Shown piece after piece: positions 11,000 through 23,315 of a DNA stretch of 64,000 nucleotides. The notes beneath the pieces are model-generated. The model saw only the letters and a program-made list of their open reading frames with translations. It was not told the origin of the DNA and made no database searches. Position 1 is the first letter of the stretch. Each line of letters starts with the position of its first letter. Source of the DNA: Areca catechu (Eukaryota; Streptophyta; Magnoliopsida; Arecales; Arecaceae); NCBI GenBank assembly GCA_021397845.1, contig CM038041.1:145802780-145866779 (forward strand), given 5' to 3'. The position numbers were made by a program, and so were the translations under genes.

Positions 11000-11745
11000 G
11001 TGAGCACTAGAACCCCAGTGACAATGGAAAGTCCAGAAGTGAGACCCCCACTACTAACAAGACATTTGCAAAAGCCCACAGCTTCATGGTGACAACATGA
11101 GCGCATGAGACTTTCGCCAATCGAGCAGGGGGCCCCCCTCATTATGGAGACCTACAGAGCCCCGAGGGGGAGCTCCCCTCCTCGCCACCGCCACCTCCGA
11201 TGGATCCCTAGATCACTGCACTAGCCTAGGAGGTCCATGCCCTAGCACGGCGATGTGCTAGCTTCATCAGAGACACCGATCCCTGGCAACATAGCAATAG
11301 CCAGGGATGCTGATGGCCCACACCGTCGATCCCCATACCAGCCTGCAGTCCTTCTGGGAGGGGCCGTTGCATGCGGTCTCCCACATGAGAGGAGACCATC
11401 AAGTGGCCAGAAAGAAGCAGCACAATGGCCTAACCGGCTGGGAGAGCTGCTCCCTGGTCTCAGACTATGGTGCGCACTTCCACCAGCGATGCTGGCATGG
11501 CCATGAACTCAGGCGAGAGTTCCCCCACTCCGCACCTCCTTCACCCCTGATGGCCTTTGCCGAGGAGTCCACTAACAAGGCCATCTATCGCTAGGCAGAG
11601 AGATGCCTCGAAGAGCAGGAGTGCAAGCTAGCAAATCTGTCCCGCCGGTTTGTAGAGATCCAGGGCTCCCCTAATGAGCTCGTGGGTTACGACACCCGCC
11701 CCCCTTTCTCCTACAAAATCCAAGAGGTGCCGATCCCTAATCGGA
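11000..11745 (+). pseudogene. Tat gag relic (N-terminal part only)
   Basis: The recognisable part is the end of the gag N-terminal region. Around 11600-11745 the frame reads a coiled, charged stretch followed by GYDTRPPFSYKIQEVPIPNR in a slightly altered form (VGYDTRPPFS...EVPIPNR), which in Tat elements directly precedes the capsid domain. Here it runs straight into protease-like sequence, so capsid, zinc knuckle and the first half of protease are missing. The upstream part (11000-11600) has stops and no clear motif. Confidence 0.65.
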
Positions 11746-12246
11746 GATTCAGTTGGAGTTGAGGGAAAGATTACACTCCCAATAACCATCGGGACCCCAT
11801 CTTGGCAAAGTACCGTGTTGACAACAATCACCATAGGGAGGCTTCCCTCGCCTTACAACGCAATCTTGGGGTATCCCGGGCTCAACTTGATCGATGCAAC
11901 CATCTCCATAAAGCATCTCCTCGTTCAGTTCCCTACCCCTTGGGGGACCGAGGTGATGAGAGGGTCATGCCAGCCAGTCCAGCACTGCATACAGACTGTC
12001 CCGGGACTGCGAGGAGCCGATCCGAGCCCAGTCATTGACCAGCCAAATTCGATGGAGTCGGAGTCGAAGGGTGGACCAGTCGAACCCTTATTATCCCTCC
12101 CCTTGGAAGAGGATCTCTTGAAGATGGTACAGGTGGGAGCCCTGCTCCTGAAGAGGAGAGATCCTATCTGCTTAGTTTCCTGTAAGCCAACATGGACGTC
12201 TACACCTAGACCGCCGCCAATATGCTTGGCACCCCTCCTGAAGTGA
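11746..12246 (+). pseudogene. Tat aspartic protease relic (C-terminal half)
   Basis: The frame reads VGVEGKITLPITIGTPSWQS, then LPSPYNAILGYPGLN and STKHLLVQF-like sequence. These are the flap and C-terminal parts of the retropepsin typical of Tat/Ogre-type polyproteins (ILGRPGLN in most copies). The catalytic DSG region is deleted at the junction near 11745. The frame differs from the preceding gag piece, so a fusion protein would not be made. Confidence 0.75.
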
Positions 12247-13082
12247 TCACCCATAAGCTAAATATCGATCCCAACTGTCATCCAGTCTGGCAAAAGAAAA
12301 AAAGCTTCGCTCCGGAGCTATAGAAAGAATTCGATGAAGAAATTGAGAAGCTTCTTGTAGCGGGCTTCATTCATGAGGTACGATATCCTGACTGGCTTGC
12401 TAATGTGGTGATGGTCAGTGAGGCTTCTAGAAAGTGAAGAATCTGTGTAGACTACATCGACCTCAACTGGGCATGTCCGAAGGATAGCTTCCCACTCTTC
12501 AAAATTGACCAGCTAGTGGACACGACCTCAGGCCACAAGTTTCTCAGCTTCATGGATGTATTTTCTGGATACAATCAAATCTGCATGCATTCAGAGGACA
12601 AGGAGCACATAGCATTTGTGACCGACAGAGGTCCTGTTACAAGATGATATCATTTGATCTCAAAAATGTAGGGGTCATGTACCAGCATTTGGTCAGCAAG
12701 GTCTTCAAAGACCAGATCGACCGTAACATACAGGTCTATGTAGATGATATGCTCATCATAAGCAGCCCGATGTCAGATCACATTACCGACCTGGTGGTAG
12801 GCTTTTGGCAACCTCCACCTCTACTAGATGAAGTTGAACCCTGCCAAGTATGCATTTGGCATTGCGATGGAAAAGTTTCCGCGGTTCATGGTCATCCAAA
12901 GGGGAATAGAGGCAAACCCTGAGAAGATCTAGGCAATCATCAATATGAGACACCCTGTCTCCAAGAAGGAGGTCCAGCACCTGTCTGGACACATTACGGC
13001 ATTGAGCCACTTTATCTCATGTTTCACCGAGCACTATCAGCCATTCTTCAAGGTACTGTGGAAGATGAATGACTATACTTGA
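12244..13082 (+). pseudogene. Tat reverse transcriptase relic
   Basis: RT motifs occur in order: NIDPNCHPVWQKKKSF, EEIEKLLVAGFI (motif 1), RICVDYIDLNWACPKDSFPL, FMDVFSGYNQI (motif A aspartate), and QVYVDDMLI with the YVDD catalytic box (motif C). At least two in-frame stops (near 12320 and 12435), a frameshift near 12635 and a diverged segment before YVDD show it is inactive. The thumb region after 12790 is barely recognisable. Confidence 0.85.
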
Positions 13083-13510
13083 ATGGAAGAGTGCCGGGAG
13101 GTGTTCAAGGGGCTAAAGAAACTCCCCGCCTCCCCATCGCTGCTATCCAGGCCGAAGCCTGGGGAAGAGCTCCTCTTGTACCTGGCGGTCTCACCTGAAG
13201 CGGTCAGCTTGGTGCTGGTCTACACCGATAAGGATAGCACCCAACGCCCGATCTACTATGCTAGTAAGCAGCTTCGCGATGTGGAAACTAGGTACACCCG
13301 ATCCAAAAAGATCATTTTTGTATGAATAATGTATACGCAGCATCTCAGGTCCTACTTCCAAGCGCACCCCATTACTATCCTCACCGATCAGCCTCTAAGG
13401 GCTATCCTAAGCTGCCTTGATACTTTGGGGCACCTGGCTAAGTGGGCGGTGAAGCTCAACAGTTTGACATCACCTACCGCTCGTGACCGGTGCAAAAGGC
13501 CCAAGTCCTA
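13083..13510 (+). pseudogene. Ty3/gypsy RNase H (ancestral copy) relic
   Basis: The frame contains EELLLYLAVSPEAVSLVLV followed by QRPIYYASKQLRDVETRYT, the usual start of gypsy RNase H after RT. The frame is then broken near 13325 and continues as SYFQAHPITILTDQPLRAIL, where the ITVLTDQPL segment is conserved in Tat elements. It is a relic with a stop and a frameshift. Confidence 0.8.
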
Positions 13511-14056
13511 GCCCATTTCTTGGTGGAATGCACCTGGGCAGAAGAGGACCTGGGGGTGGCAAATCGGCAAGCCGATCCTGGGCTGGATCTGACCCAGGAA
13601 GTGATGATATGGATCCTTCATGTTGACAATGCATCCAATGCTGGGGGGAGCGGAGCTGGCCTCATCCTCGTCAACTCTGATGGGGTCATTACGGAGTGCG
13701 CACTACGATTCCTCTTCAAGGAAACCAACAACCAAGCTGAATATGAGGCGCTCCTCGTAGGGCTAAAGGTATCCTGCAAGTTGGATGTTAGGAGGTTGAA
13801 GGTCTTCACTGACTCTCAGCTCGTGGTGGGCCAAGTCTCTAGTGAGTACGAAGCTCGGGATCCCATGATGGTAAAGTATCTGGATAAGGTATGCTCATAC
13901 ATGGTGAACCTCCAACACTTCAGCATTTCCCATATCCCACTTGCGGAGAACACCCGGGCTGACATCCTCTCCAGGCTAGACACTCTGTCGGAGTCATTGC
14001 TAGGGTGTACCTTCATCGAGTACCTCGAGGCCCCCATCTATGAGTCCATAGCATAA
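13490..14056 (+). pseudogene. Second (archaeal-type) RNase H of the Tat lineage
   Basis: An open frame of about 188 codons reads through ILHVDNASNAGGSGAGLIL, then ETNNQAEYEALLVGL, then VFTDSQLVVGQ, and ends with a DILSRLDTL-like tail. The spacing of the three acidic motifs (D, E, D) and the GGSGAGL segment are those of the additional RNase H found in Tat elements downstream of the normal one. The first motif reads HVDNAS, as in related copies with VDGAS. This is the best preserved domain of the element, but it has no intact polyprotein around it. Confidence 0.85.
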
Positions 14057-15292
14057 GTCCGGTAGGTACCTCTGAAGCCAACTGGATGGACCCCTACATC
14101 AAGTATATCACCATCGGTGCCCTACTTGAGGATCAAAAGGAAGTTGGCCTCCTCAAGAAGAAGGCCATGCGGTATGTGATGATGGACGGGTAGCTGTACC
14201 AGAGGTCTTAATCCTATCCCCTGTTGAAGTGCTTGAAGCCCTCAAAAGCTGCCTACATGCTCCAAGAAATACACGAAGGCATCTGCAGCAATCATGTGGG
14301 AGGCAGGATCCTGGCTTACAAGGTGCTCTGACAAGGATATTTCTGGGAGACCATGCACGAGGACACCACCAATTTTGTGAACAGGTGTGATCGCTGCTAG
14401 CACCATGCCAGAATTCAACAACAGCCGACGGCCCCACTTTCCTAGTTTTTAGCCTCGTGGCTGTTTTTCCAGTGGGGAATAGACATCCTAGGTCCTTTTC
14501 CTCCCACGTCCAAGCAATGAAGATTTTTAATTATGGCCATCGACTACTTCACTAAGTGAGTCGAGGTCAAACCTCTGGCCTGAATAACAGAGAAGAAGGT
14601 TAGGTCCTTCTTTTGGAAGTCTGTCATCTACCAGTTCAGGCTCCCGCACTTAGTCATCATGGACAATGGACGGTAGTTTGATAATCAGGCTTTCGAGAAG
14701 TTCTGCGTCGACCTCAACATCCGTCATCATTTCACCTCGGTGGCTCATCCTCAGACCAATGGGGAGGTCGAGGTGACTAACTGGACCATCTTGCAAGGGC
14801 TTCGCACGAGGCTGGATGAAGCCAAGGGTCGATGGGTAGAAGAACTGTCCAGTATGCTGTGGGCTTACCACACTACACCCGCACGGTCACCGGTGAGACG
14901 CCCTTCAACCTTGTCTTTGGCGCTTAAGCTATGATTATGGTAGAGCTTGTCCTCCCCACACTACGGGTAGAGTAGTATGACGAAGATGAGAAACCAGCCC
15001 ATCTCCTTAACTTAGATCTGCTGGTTGAGATAAGAGAAAAGGCCTGACTTCGGAGTAGCGTTCTACTACAATTCTCGCGTAAGGCCTAAGGTGTTTCGTC
15101 CAGGTGACCTAGTCCTCAGGTGAGCAGAGGTATCCCAGTTTGGAGAATGCGACAAACTCTTCCCGAACTGGGAAGGCCCCTACAAGGTGGTCGAAGCTCT
15201 ACCAGGTAAAGCCTACTACCTTACTGGGCTTGACAGTGCCCGATACACACGGACATGGAATACGAGCAACTTAAGAATATACTACCAGTGAT
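14057..15292 (+). pseudogene. Tat integrase relic
   Basis: The zinc-binding HHCC part is visible as HEGICSNHVGGR ... FVNRCDRC near 14270-14400. The catalytic core follows as DYFTKW (14529 onward), an IMDNG segment (14658 onward) and the AHPQTNGEVEV region (14743 onward) with the third acidic residue. There are many in-frame stops. The C-terminal part ends near 15290 with a sequence reading WNTSNLRIYYQ, the common end of Tat polyproteins. Confidence 0.82.
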
Positions 15293-15359
15293 GTAAGACT
15301 CTTTCTCAATCATTAAAGTTCCTTTTTAGTGCAACCTTATCTTTTGTTTGAGCAAGAAC

Positions 15360-16350
15360 ATATCCGTCCGACTCCAAGTCTGACGGATCAAGTCGGGAAA
15401 CATACGAAGCCCCGTACCTCAAGCCAAAAAACTTATGAAGCCCCGCACCTCAAGCTGGAAAACTTATGAAGCCCTGCACCTCAAGCTGAGAAACTTACGA
15501 AGCACCGCACTCTCAAGCCAAGAAACTTATGAAGCCCCGCATCTGCTATCTTACTCACAGTCCAGAGATGTCAGTCGGGAAATCCTAGAAATCCTACCAT
15601 CTATTGCTTGACTCATAGTTCGGTACCTTCAAGCTAAGAAACTTATGAAGCCCCGCATCTTTTGCCTTACTCACAGTTCGGAGATGTTAATCGGGAAATC
15701 CCAGAAATCTCATCATCTACCACTTGACTCATAGTTCAGCACCTTCAAGCTGGGAAACTTACAAAGCCCCGCAACTCCTACCTTGCTCATAATTTAGAGA
15801 TGTCAGCCAGGAAATCCTAGAAATCTCGCCATCTATCGCTTGACCACAGTTCAGCACCTTCAAGCCAGAAAATTTACAAAGCCCAGCATCTCTTGCCTTA
15901 CTCATAGTCCAGAGATGTTGACAGGGAAACTCTTGAAATCCCACCATCTACCGCTTAACTCACAGCATGGCTAGTCTAGTTAAGAAGTTTTAGAAGTTTC
16001 ACATCCGGCCTTGCTCACAATCTGGAGATGTCGACTAGGAAACTCCTAAAATCCCACCATCTACTGCTTGACTCACAACATGGCCAATCTAATTAAGAAG
16101 TTCCAGAAGTTTCACATCCTGCCTTGCTCATAGTCTGGAGATGTCGACTAGAAAACTCTTGAAATCCTACCATCTATCGCTTGACTCACAGCATGGTCGA
16201 TCAAGTCAAGGAGCTCCAGAAATCTAACATTTAGCCACCTCGCTCATAATCTAGAGATGATAATTAGGAAATCCTTAGAATCCCACCATCTGTCGCTTGA
16301 CTCATAGCTCGGCAAATCGAGGAGCTCCGGAAGTCCTGCGATCGGGTAGG
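15360..16350 (+). repeat. Tandem repeat block between integrase and the antisense ORF
   Basis: About nine degenerate units carry 'gaagccccgcacctcaagc', 'gggaaacttatgaag', 'cagagatgtc', 'gaaatcctagaaatcc' and 'accatctatcgcttgactca'. The inverted equivalent lies at 55180-55909 in the second Tat element, so the block is a family feature. No coding was found in it. Confidence 0.85.
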
Positions 16351-16708
16351 CATGGCTTCAATACAAAAAGAATGGGGATGAGATGTTCCTAAGGATCTTC
16401 ATGCCAAACCTGAGGTTTCAAAGTCAGTCTGTAGCAACCAAAGCCTATGGGAGGCACATGCCTATGGGATAACAAGTCCCATATAGGCTCTGAAAGATTC
16501 TTTGGGAAGGATTCTATGGAAGTACTTCAAGCCCAAAAAAGAGAAGAAGAAGAAAGAGAAAGAAGAAAAGAGAAGGTAAGTGAGCAATATCAATTAGAAA
16601 AGAAAGATGTTTTCATTGATAAAATTTTCTTTACATCCTACGAAGGCTCCCGACAGGCCGGGAAGCCTTCCAAAAGACTAAGTTATAAAAGGAAAAGGTA
16701 AAAGGCCT
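16351..16708. other. Flank of the antisense ORF (its 3' side)
   Basis: This is non-coding sequence with a purine-rich run (16530-16580). The part 16590-16690 matches, inverted, the region 54835-54915 of the second Tat element ('gggagccttcgtagg' type words). That match shows the two copies are collinear here. Confidence 0.7.
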
Positions 16709-18935
16709 ATGGTTCGGTCACCAGCTCCTTCCCTGGTTGGTGAGTGAATTCGGCTGGTTGAGGGGCATCCTGGGTGGCTCTGGATCCAGCCTCAACCTGG
16801 GCTACCTTGGCCTCGACCTCGGCCACCTCCAGCTCTGGCTTCGATTTTGCCTCGGCAGTAGGCACACTCGGTCACGTGGGGAACGGAAGTGAGGGCATGA
16901 TGCTGTTCAGCCCCTTCAATCTAAAGAGGAGGATGGCTTTGCCCCTAAAGTCGTTGAACCCTTGGTGATAAGAGTCTAGCACGGCTTCAGCGACCTTGTC
17001 CCTGAAGGCCTAGGATGTCATGAATTAGGGGATAGCCTCAGCAGCTTCCTTCTTGGCCATCTCCATCAAGGCCACAGCCACTGTAGCCTTCTCTACCGCC
17101 GTCGAGACTCGCATCGCTTCCTCTAATTGCACCTACAGGGTCTGCACCCTCCCCTCCAGGCGGGTTACCTCTACCTTGGAGGATGCCGCCCTTTCAGCCC
17201 TACGGGATCTCACCCCCCTCTCCTCCTTTAGGGCCACCTTGAGCTGGGCGGACTTCTTCTCCAGCTTCGCCACCCTTGCTTGGGAGCTGGTCAGTTGGCC
17301 TTCCAATTCTTGAGCTCGGGCAGCCTGACCTCGAGTTTCATCCCTCTCTCGGTGGAGGCGGTCCTCATGCCATAGCAATGCCCAGCAGAAGTCCCACAGG
17401 AGCTACACGTCAGCCACCACCTACATAAAAGATGATGGTCAATGCCTCTTATAGGAGAAGTAAAAGGGAAAATAGCACTGAAGCTGACTTACCGACATGA
17501 GTTAGGAAAACACTTTGGTGGCGAGCTCCGTCGGTGGCCTTCCAGTCCTACCCTAGCAATCCAACGACTGGACTAGGGAGTTCAGAATCTCCTCCACTAA
17601 CTTCCCATCTTGAGTTATCATGGCATCCCGGGGGAGGAAGATGGAGAGCTTCTTGACCTTTTGGCTTGACACCACAGACGACTGAGTGGAATCCGAATCG
17701 GCTGTAGGTGAGGGCATTACGCCAGCCGACCGATCATCGGTGGCTCAAGCTCTGGGTAGCGAAGTTGGCCTTTCAGTGGCAGTCGGCCCCGCCACCCCCA
17801 CCTCTTCTAGCTCTGGTGGATTCTTCGGTGCATGGAGGGACTGCCGGAGTTGATAGCAGAACCCCCTCCATGGTTTTGGCCTCATACCGAGGCTGGCAAG
17901 CCAGAACCAGGGCCCATGGTCTAGGTCCTGCTGACATGGCAGCTGGCCCCCTCCTCTCCGGTTCTTCATTGGGCCTTTGCCTCGGCTCCTCCCAGGCTTT
18001 CTTCCTGGGCTCTCCCTTTGGCCCCGCAATAGGGGCCCTCTTCTTCGACATCCCCAGGAGTTCTTCAAAATTGAACCTCACACCTGCATGACAAGATAGA
18101 TCAATTAGTCTCACATCAGAATTGGACCCATCATTAAAAGAAAAAGAGCCCGACTTCAAGCCTTACCCTGGGGTTGGGCCTAGCTGACTCTACAATTGAC
18201 GAGATTCTGCTCAGTCAGAAAATCCCAAAGGGCTGGAACCTCGAAGGAGACAAGCCAATCAAATACTTCCTTATCGACAAGCTCGATTATAGACTGTCAA
18301 TTGGGGGAGCAGTTCAAGTCACTCTAGACGTAGTCCACCCCCTCAACCAAGGCGAACAAGAATCTGCCCTTCCATCCCTTGATGGAGGTTGGCAAATCAA
18401 ACTTGAGAGCCCCCTTACAGGGGGACACGAACCACCATCCGCTATCGGATGGGTGGCACTTCAAGGTGAACAGGGCCTTGAAGAGGGAGAAACGGGAGAT
18501 AATCCCATGGAAGTGGCAAAGAATAATAAAATTAAAAATGATCCGGATGGCATTGGGGGTGAGTTGAGTCAGAACCAAGTGGTAGTTGCTGAGGAAGGAA
18601 AGAAAGAAGACATGAAAGGAAAGTGAAGACCTCTGAGGAAGAAGTCTTCATACAAAGCGATTCAGTCTGGGCCACCGAAAGTGACCCATTCCTCCGATCC
18701 AGGAACAGAGAGCCAGATGGAATCAAGGATCCCAAACAATCTCCGAACATGGAGAAGATCCTTATTGGTCTTCATCGAAGCAATGCCGGTGGGACCGCTA
18801 GACTCCCTAGTAGGAAGAGCAGATGAAGGAGGAACCGCAGGGGATCTAATGACAATACCCATCTGGTGGGGACCCCTGCAGGACGCGATTGGGACATCCT
18901 CCTCCTTGCTATTCGAGGAAGGAGGTCTCAATTAA
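16709..18935 (-). pseudogene. Antisense extra ORF of the Tat element (Transposase_28-like)
   Basis: On the minus strand, opposite to gag-pol, a decayed gene reads in order: a leader ending near MTGEDLLHVRRLF-type sequence (about 18780-18740), the segment LTPNAIRIIFNFIILCHFHG (about 18570-18510), GWWFVSPCKGALKFDLP, then after an intron FNFEELLGMSKKRAPIAGPK (18080-18020). A coiled coil follows (LEGQLTSSQARVAKLEKKSA, 17378-17133), and the end reads LDSYHQGFNDFRGKA and GKELVTEP. Antisense ORFs of this kind, often matched to the Pfam family 'Putative gypsy type transposon', are known from Tat elements, and their function is unknown. Candidate introns with GT-AG ends are 18166-18084 and 17492-17421. 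Stops and frameshifts make this copy dead. Confidence 0.75.
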
Positions 18936-19571
18936 GATGGCCCCGCCTCGTTGAAAAAACCCTGGTGGCAGTGCCCTCTGTCGGAAGAACTCATCAAAAG
19001 TGGTGGAAAAGAAAAGAAGGAAAACAGAGACCTAGAGGACCTAACGAAGGTTCTCCCCTAGCATAGGCTGAAGGAAGAGATCTAAAGGAAGGAAGAAACA
19101 AAAAGAGGGAAAGAAGGGGTGACCTGTTGAGACCTTGCAACCTTGATCAAGAAAATGGAGGGGGAAGAAGTCGCTCTATAGGGAAAAGCCTTGTCCTTGC
19201 CATTCGAAAACCCTTAGGCAACAAAGGACAAGCATCTTTCAAATGGCCCAGAACCCCGGTCACCTCGTACCTGTCGAAGGCGTGCACCATTTCTTGCCTC
19301 GAGCCAGCCAAAGCATGCCATGTGTCAGGATTCATTGGGAGTGGTGCTTAGATTTGGAGGCAACTCCTTTGGTGCCGGTGATGGCAATTATGGCTCCTTT
19401 TTAAAGAGGGGTGATGTGGTGTCACCCCGATGGCTTGGAAGCATGGACTACAGGGCACCGGTGCTCAAAGCATTGAGGGTGCAGGAAGCGCGCCCCTCCA
19501 CATTAGCATGATCATTACTCCCCTCGCCCCGAGTGCCACTTCGTTCTTTGGGCTCGGGAGTGGGGTGCATA
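18936..19571. other. Region between the antisense ORF and the 3' LTR
   Basis: No protein family is recognised. The last bases before the LTR, 'gggctcgggagtggggtgca' (about 19551-19570), form the polypurine-type primer. They match the equivalent GGGAGCGGGGGGCATC in the second copy. The interval may also hold the promoter for the antisense ORF, which is inference only. Confidence 0.6.
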
Positions 19572-21389
19572 TGATATGGCATATTCGCTGACATGGATCC
19601 CCTACTGGTGGTCACATTGGCAAGAGATCTGCCACCTGGACACATTGGCCAAGGTGAGCCATCTTGCCGAGGTTAGCTTCTAGCTAGGGTCGTTCTCATA
19701 AGGCGAGCCCTTCGTTTGAGGCCAGCTCCCTGCTGGGATCATGCTCATGCTACCAAGGCGAGCCCTCCTGTCAAGGTCAGCTCCCAGCCGGGGTCATGCT
19801 TATAAGGCAAGCCCTCCATCTAAGGGTAGCTCTCGGTCGGGGTCATGCTTATGTTGCCAAGGCGAGCTCTCCTATCGAGGTCATCACCTAGCCGGGGTCG
19901 TGCTCATATGGCAAGCCCTCTATCTAAGGCTAGCTCCCGATCGGGGTCATGCTCATGCTGCCAAAGCGAGCCCTCTTACAGATGTCAACTCCCAGTAGGG
20001 ATCGTGCTCATAGGGTGAGCCCTCCGTCTGAGGCCAGCTCTCGACCGGAGTCATGCTCATGGTGCCAAGTCGAGCCCTCATACCGAAGTTAGCTCCCAGC
20101 TAGGGTCATGCTCATAGGGCGAGCCCTCCATCTGAGGCCAGCTCCTTGCCGTGATCGTGCTAACACTGTCAAGGCGAGCCCTCCTGCCTAGAACAGCTCC
20201 CAGCCGGGGTTGTGCTCATAGGGTGAGCCCTCCCTAAGGCTAGCTACCGACTGGGGTCGTGTTCATAGGGTGAGCCCTCCATCTGAGGCTTGCTTCCGAT
20301 CGGGGTAATGCTCATGCTGCTAAGGCAAGCTCTCCTACCGAGGTTGTGCTCTTAGGGCGAGCACTCCATCTGAGGCCATCTCCCAACTAGGATCGAGCTC
20401 ATGCTTCCTAAGGCGGGGCTACCGAAGCAAGGCTCCTCCCTACCTTACGGAGGCCAAAGTTCCCACCAGCAACGAAAGGAGGAGGGATCAACAAAAATTC
20501 AAATCTTGGTGAGGAGGTTTTCGGCCACCTGCAACCTCTGGGAGGTGGTGCATGCCCTGCCATAAATTCAAGCTCTGCAATTACCACCTGCATGCTCTGT
20601 GCAAGGTGTGCTCCTCTAGGCCCCAGGTCCTATAGTATACCACCACGTCGACGATCGTATAGACAGGGGCTTCAACCCTCATAACACGAAACCTGAGCCT
20701 CCTCCAAGAGGAATATTCCATTAAGGTCACAGGACCTACGACACTCCGACGATCTTCCTGGAAATAGAAACATCCCACCATGACTCAGGGCTCAACGGTA
20801 TGGCACTAGCCCCTCCCACAGGGAACTGCACCCCCAGAGGGACAAGGTCTATACCATGCCGGCGAACACCCCCAATAGGAGGGCCTCCTTCAAAGGACTA
20901 GTCCGATAGGGGGAATATGGCAGGCATTGGAAAGACCCTCTCCAAAGGGTGCACCGGGAAAAGGACATCTTAGTGAAGCCCCAGAGCCAGTCTGGGCCAT
21001 CGTTCTCATATAAAATAGAAGAAAGAATTCCCAAGGAAAAAAGAGGCAACTGATAAGATACAAAGAGCAAGCGAGCAAGGAACTAGCCAAGAGATCCACC
21101 CCTCTCTGCCTTCCACTTTCTATTCATTCCTTTCACTTACTAGATCTTATTTTTGAATCCTCTACGCGAAGAGATCCCAAGCTCTTCATCAAGAGGGATC
21201 TGTTCTCCTAGATTGTCCGACTAACTTGATCATTGGAGGGTCCCTACCGGAATTCTCGGCCCTGATCTCCTCAGTTTTGCAGGGCAGCCAACCAAGGAGT
21301 CGACCGAAGAGAGGACCTAGCACTCAACGGGGGCCCGACGCATCCATGACACATCAGAGCTATAGCCCACGGCGACTTAGGCGGCAACA
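19572..21389 (+). repeat. 3' LTR of Tat element 1
   Basis: It starts TGATATGGCATATTCGCTGA and ends GGCGGCAACA. It is collinear with 9203-10977 including the tandem array (about 19640-20410), with many substitutions and small indels. CTAAT follows at 21390-21394. Confidence 0.9.
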
Positions 21390-21394
21390 CTAAT
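21390..21394. other. Right target site duplication CTAAT
   Basis: It matches 9198-9202 exactly, despite the age of the element. Confidence 0.9.
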
Positions 21395-23315
21395 GTTAAA
21401 TGATATTTTTATATTTATTTCTGGAAATAAGATGTTAATGTTTATTCAAAATTTATGCAAGGATAAATATGAATAATCTTCTTTCCAAAGGTTATACAAT
21501 ATTAAAAAGAGAAGTCATATCAAATTTAAATTTGATAATCATGATAAGGTGTCACTATGCTTGATCTAAAATTATTAATTACTTTTCATGCATAAGTATA
21601 TACTTTCAAACTTTATAATTTTTAAATAGTTAATAATTTATATATATATAATCTAATCTTTAAATGCATGAATATGCATAAAAAAATCTAGAGATAAAAG
21701 AAAACTTATAGTTGATCAAATCCAAAAATCAAGTTTTTTGATGCACAACTTGATTTATAAATTTGGTACTTCTCTAGCATTGAAGTCTCTGATAAAATAA
21801 TTCAATATCACTATTATCTTTTGATCATAAAAATAGTTAGAATGAAGATAGAAAATCTTGATGTAGGTCATGATCTAGGTCAAATCATTCGTTAGATCTA
21901 CATGCTTAGACTGATCTAGATCCAATCAAATTATGGTCTGTTCAATAAAAGAGATTCATAAAAAGATTAGATATCTCTATCTTTTCTAATTATCTCTCTC
22001 TTTTTTTCTATTTTTTTCTCTCTCTTCTTTTTTTTCTCTCTATCTTTTTTCTTCACCAAGCCAACATCGGGGGAGTTTCTTTCACAGTTTCAAAAGAAGA
22101 TAGAGGGAATGGGATAATTAGAGGACCTGATAGCAGCACGACCAAGGTGGCCAAGCAAGAGCTGCCTAGCTTATAGTGGTCATGACAAGTGGTGGTGGGC
22201 CGGTTGAAACGGTGGAAAGAAGAGGAAAGCGGCACTACCCCGAGCTAGTTACTCATGGTGGATCCCCTAGCTAGGAGAGAAATAAGGGGAGGGAGGGGGA
22301 CTTACCAGAGATGGAAAAGCTAGAGCTTGGTAAAAGTGGGCTGAATCTAGCGGTGACGGTTAGCCAAAACCACCAGTATCAAGAGGAGAAAAAGGAAAAG
22401 AGAGAGGATAGCTAAGGCGGTAATCTTTAATGGGGAGAATAGAAGTTTTGGGGATTTTAAATAAGGATGGAGGTTAGGGTTTCTAACCTCCTTCAAGGCA
22501 TATCAGAGGTTGACTTCTCCTTCTCCATCGTGTAAGAAACAAGAGAATCTCCTATTTCCAAATCAGGTCGGGGGTTGGGATAGGCCTTTGGATCTTTTGG
22601 TTGATGCTGGGCCAGGCCAAGACCAGTCCAAAGAGATGGGCCTCACAACATTACTTAGAAATATTAGGTGACATATTCATAAATCTTAACTTTTTCTGAT
22701 ATATCAACTCATGTGACTTTTTATTTGTTATAGTTACTACCTTAATAAAAATTTTTGTTTGTCAACATTGTGGGGGAAGATTCCTTGGAGGGTGCCCAAT
22801 ATAAGAATCAAATTTGTTCACATCACAATGCCCTATGTGAAATATAATTTTCAATTTATATTGACTTTTATAAATTCCAAGAAATTATTGAATGTGTTGA
22901 TCAAGAAGAGTACTTGGCACGCTTGTCGGCAATGATAGCAAGCTGTTGTTATAGATATCTTTAAGCTAACGATCTATAACATAATATTGATCATGTTGCA
23001 GTAAGTGATCAAGATCATTGGAAGGGAAAAGAAAACATCACTGGTTTATGCATCAAAATCTAAACCTTGCAACTATGATTTGACATATATAGTTGGCACT
23101 TGCTTTTCATGCTTCAATCCAAAACCATAAATGCTTTTACATTCATCTTTATTTCATAAAACAAATACATCACATGGACGAACTAACTAGTTCATCTCTT
23201 TATTAGTATTTAATTGGAGATTTTATGCAGTATGTCTATGACCACAATTAGCTTCTCTTATATAGTCTTCATAAAATCACTAAGAAGGTTCGATATCCCG
23301 TATCATTGCAAGTAT
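21395..23315. other. Non-coding sequence, including the downstream flank of the mannanase exon
   Basis: AT-rich sequence with (TA)n near 21640 is followed by a CT-rich tract (21980-22060) and a GC-richer block (22060-22620) resembling an LTR or decayed repeat. Then comes AT-rich sequence up to the mannanase stop codon. The 300 bp next to 23315 would be the 3' UTR of that exon. No gene is recognised. Confidence 0.5.

Larger units (their letters stand above)
9203..21389 (+). mobile_element. Tat-lineage Ty3/gypsy retrotransposon, complete ends, dead interior
   Basis: This 12.2-kb element is bounded by CTAAT target duplications. In order it has a 5' LTR (9203-10977), a degenerate PBS, gag and protease relics, RT, RNase H, an extra (archaeal-type) RNase H, integrase, a tandem-repeat block, a large antisense ORF relic (16709-18935, minus), a purine-rich stretch and a 3' LTR (19572-21389). 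The extra RNase H and the antisense ORF between pol and the 3' LTR are hallmarks of the Tat lineage. Every coding part has stops or frameshifts, and the LTRs are clearly diverged, so it is old. A second copy of the same family, on the other strand, occupies 36400-55909. Confidence 0.92.

Noticed and set aside
11300..11600. Possible extra gene with alternative frames in the Tat gag region
   Set aside because: Position and the following GYDTRPPF segment show gag; the open frames are shadows in GC-rich decayed coding sequence.
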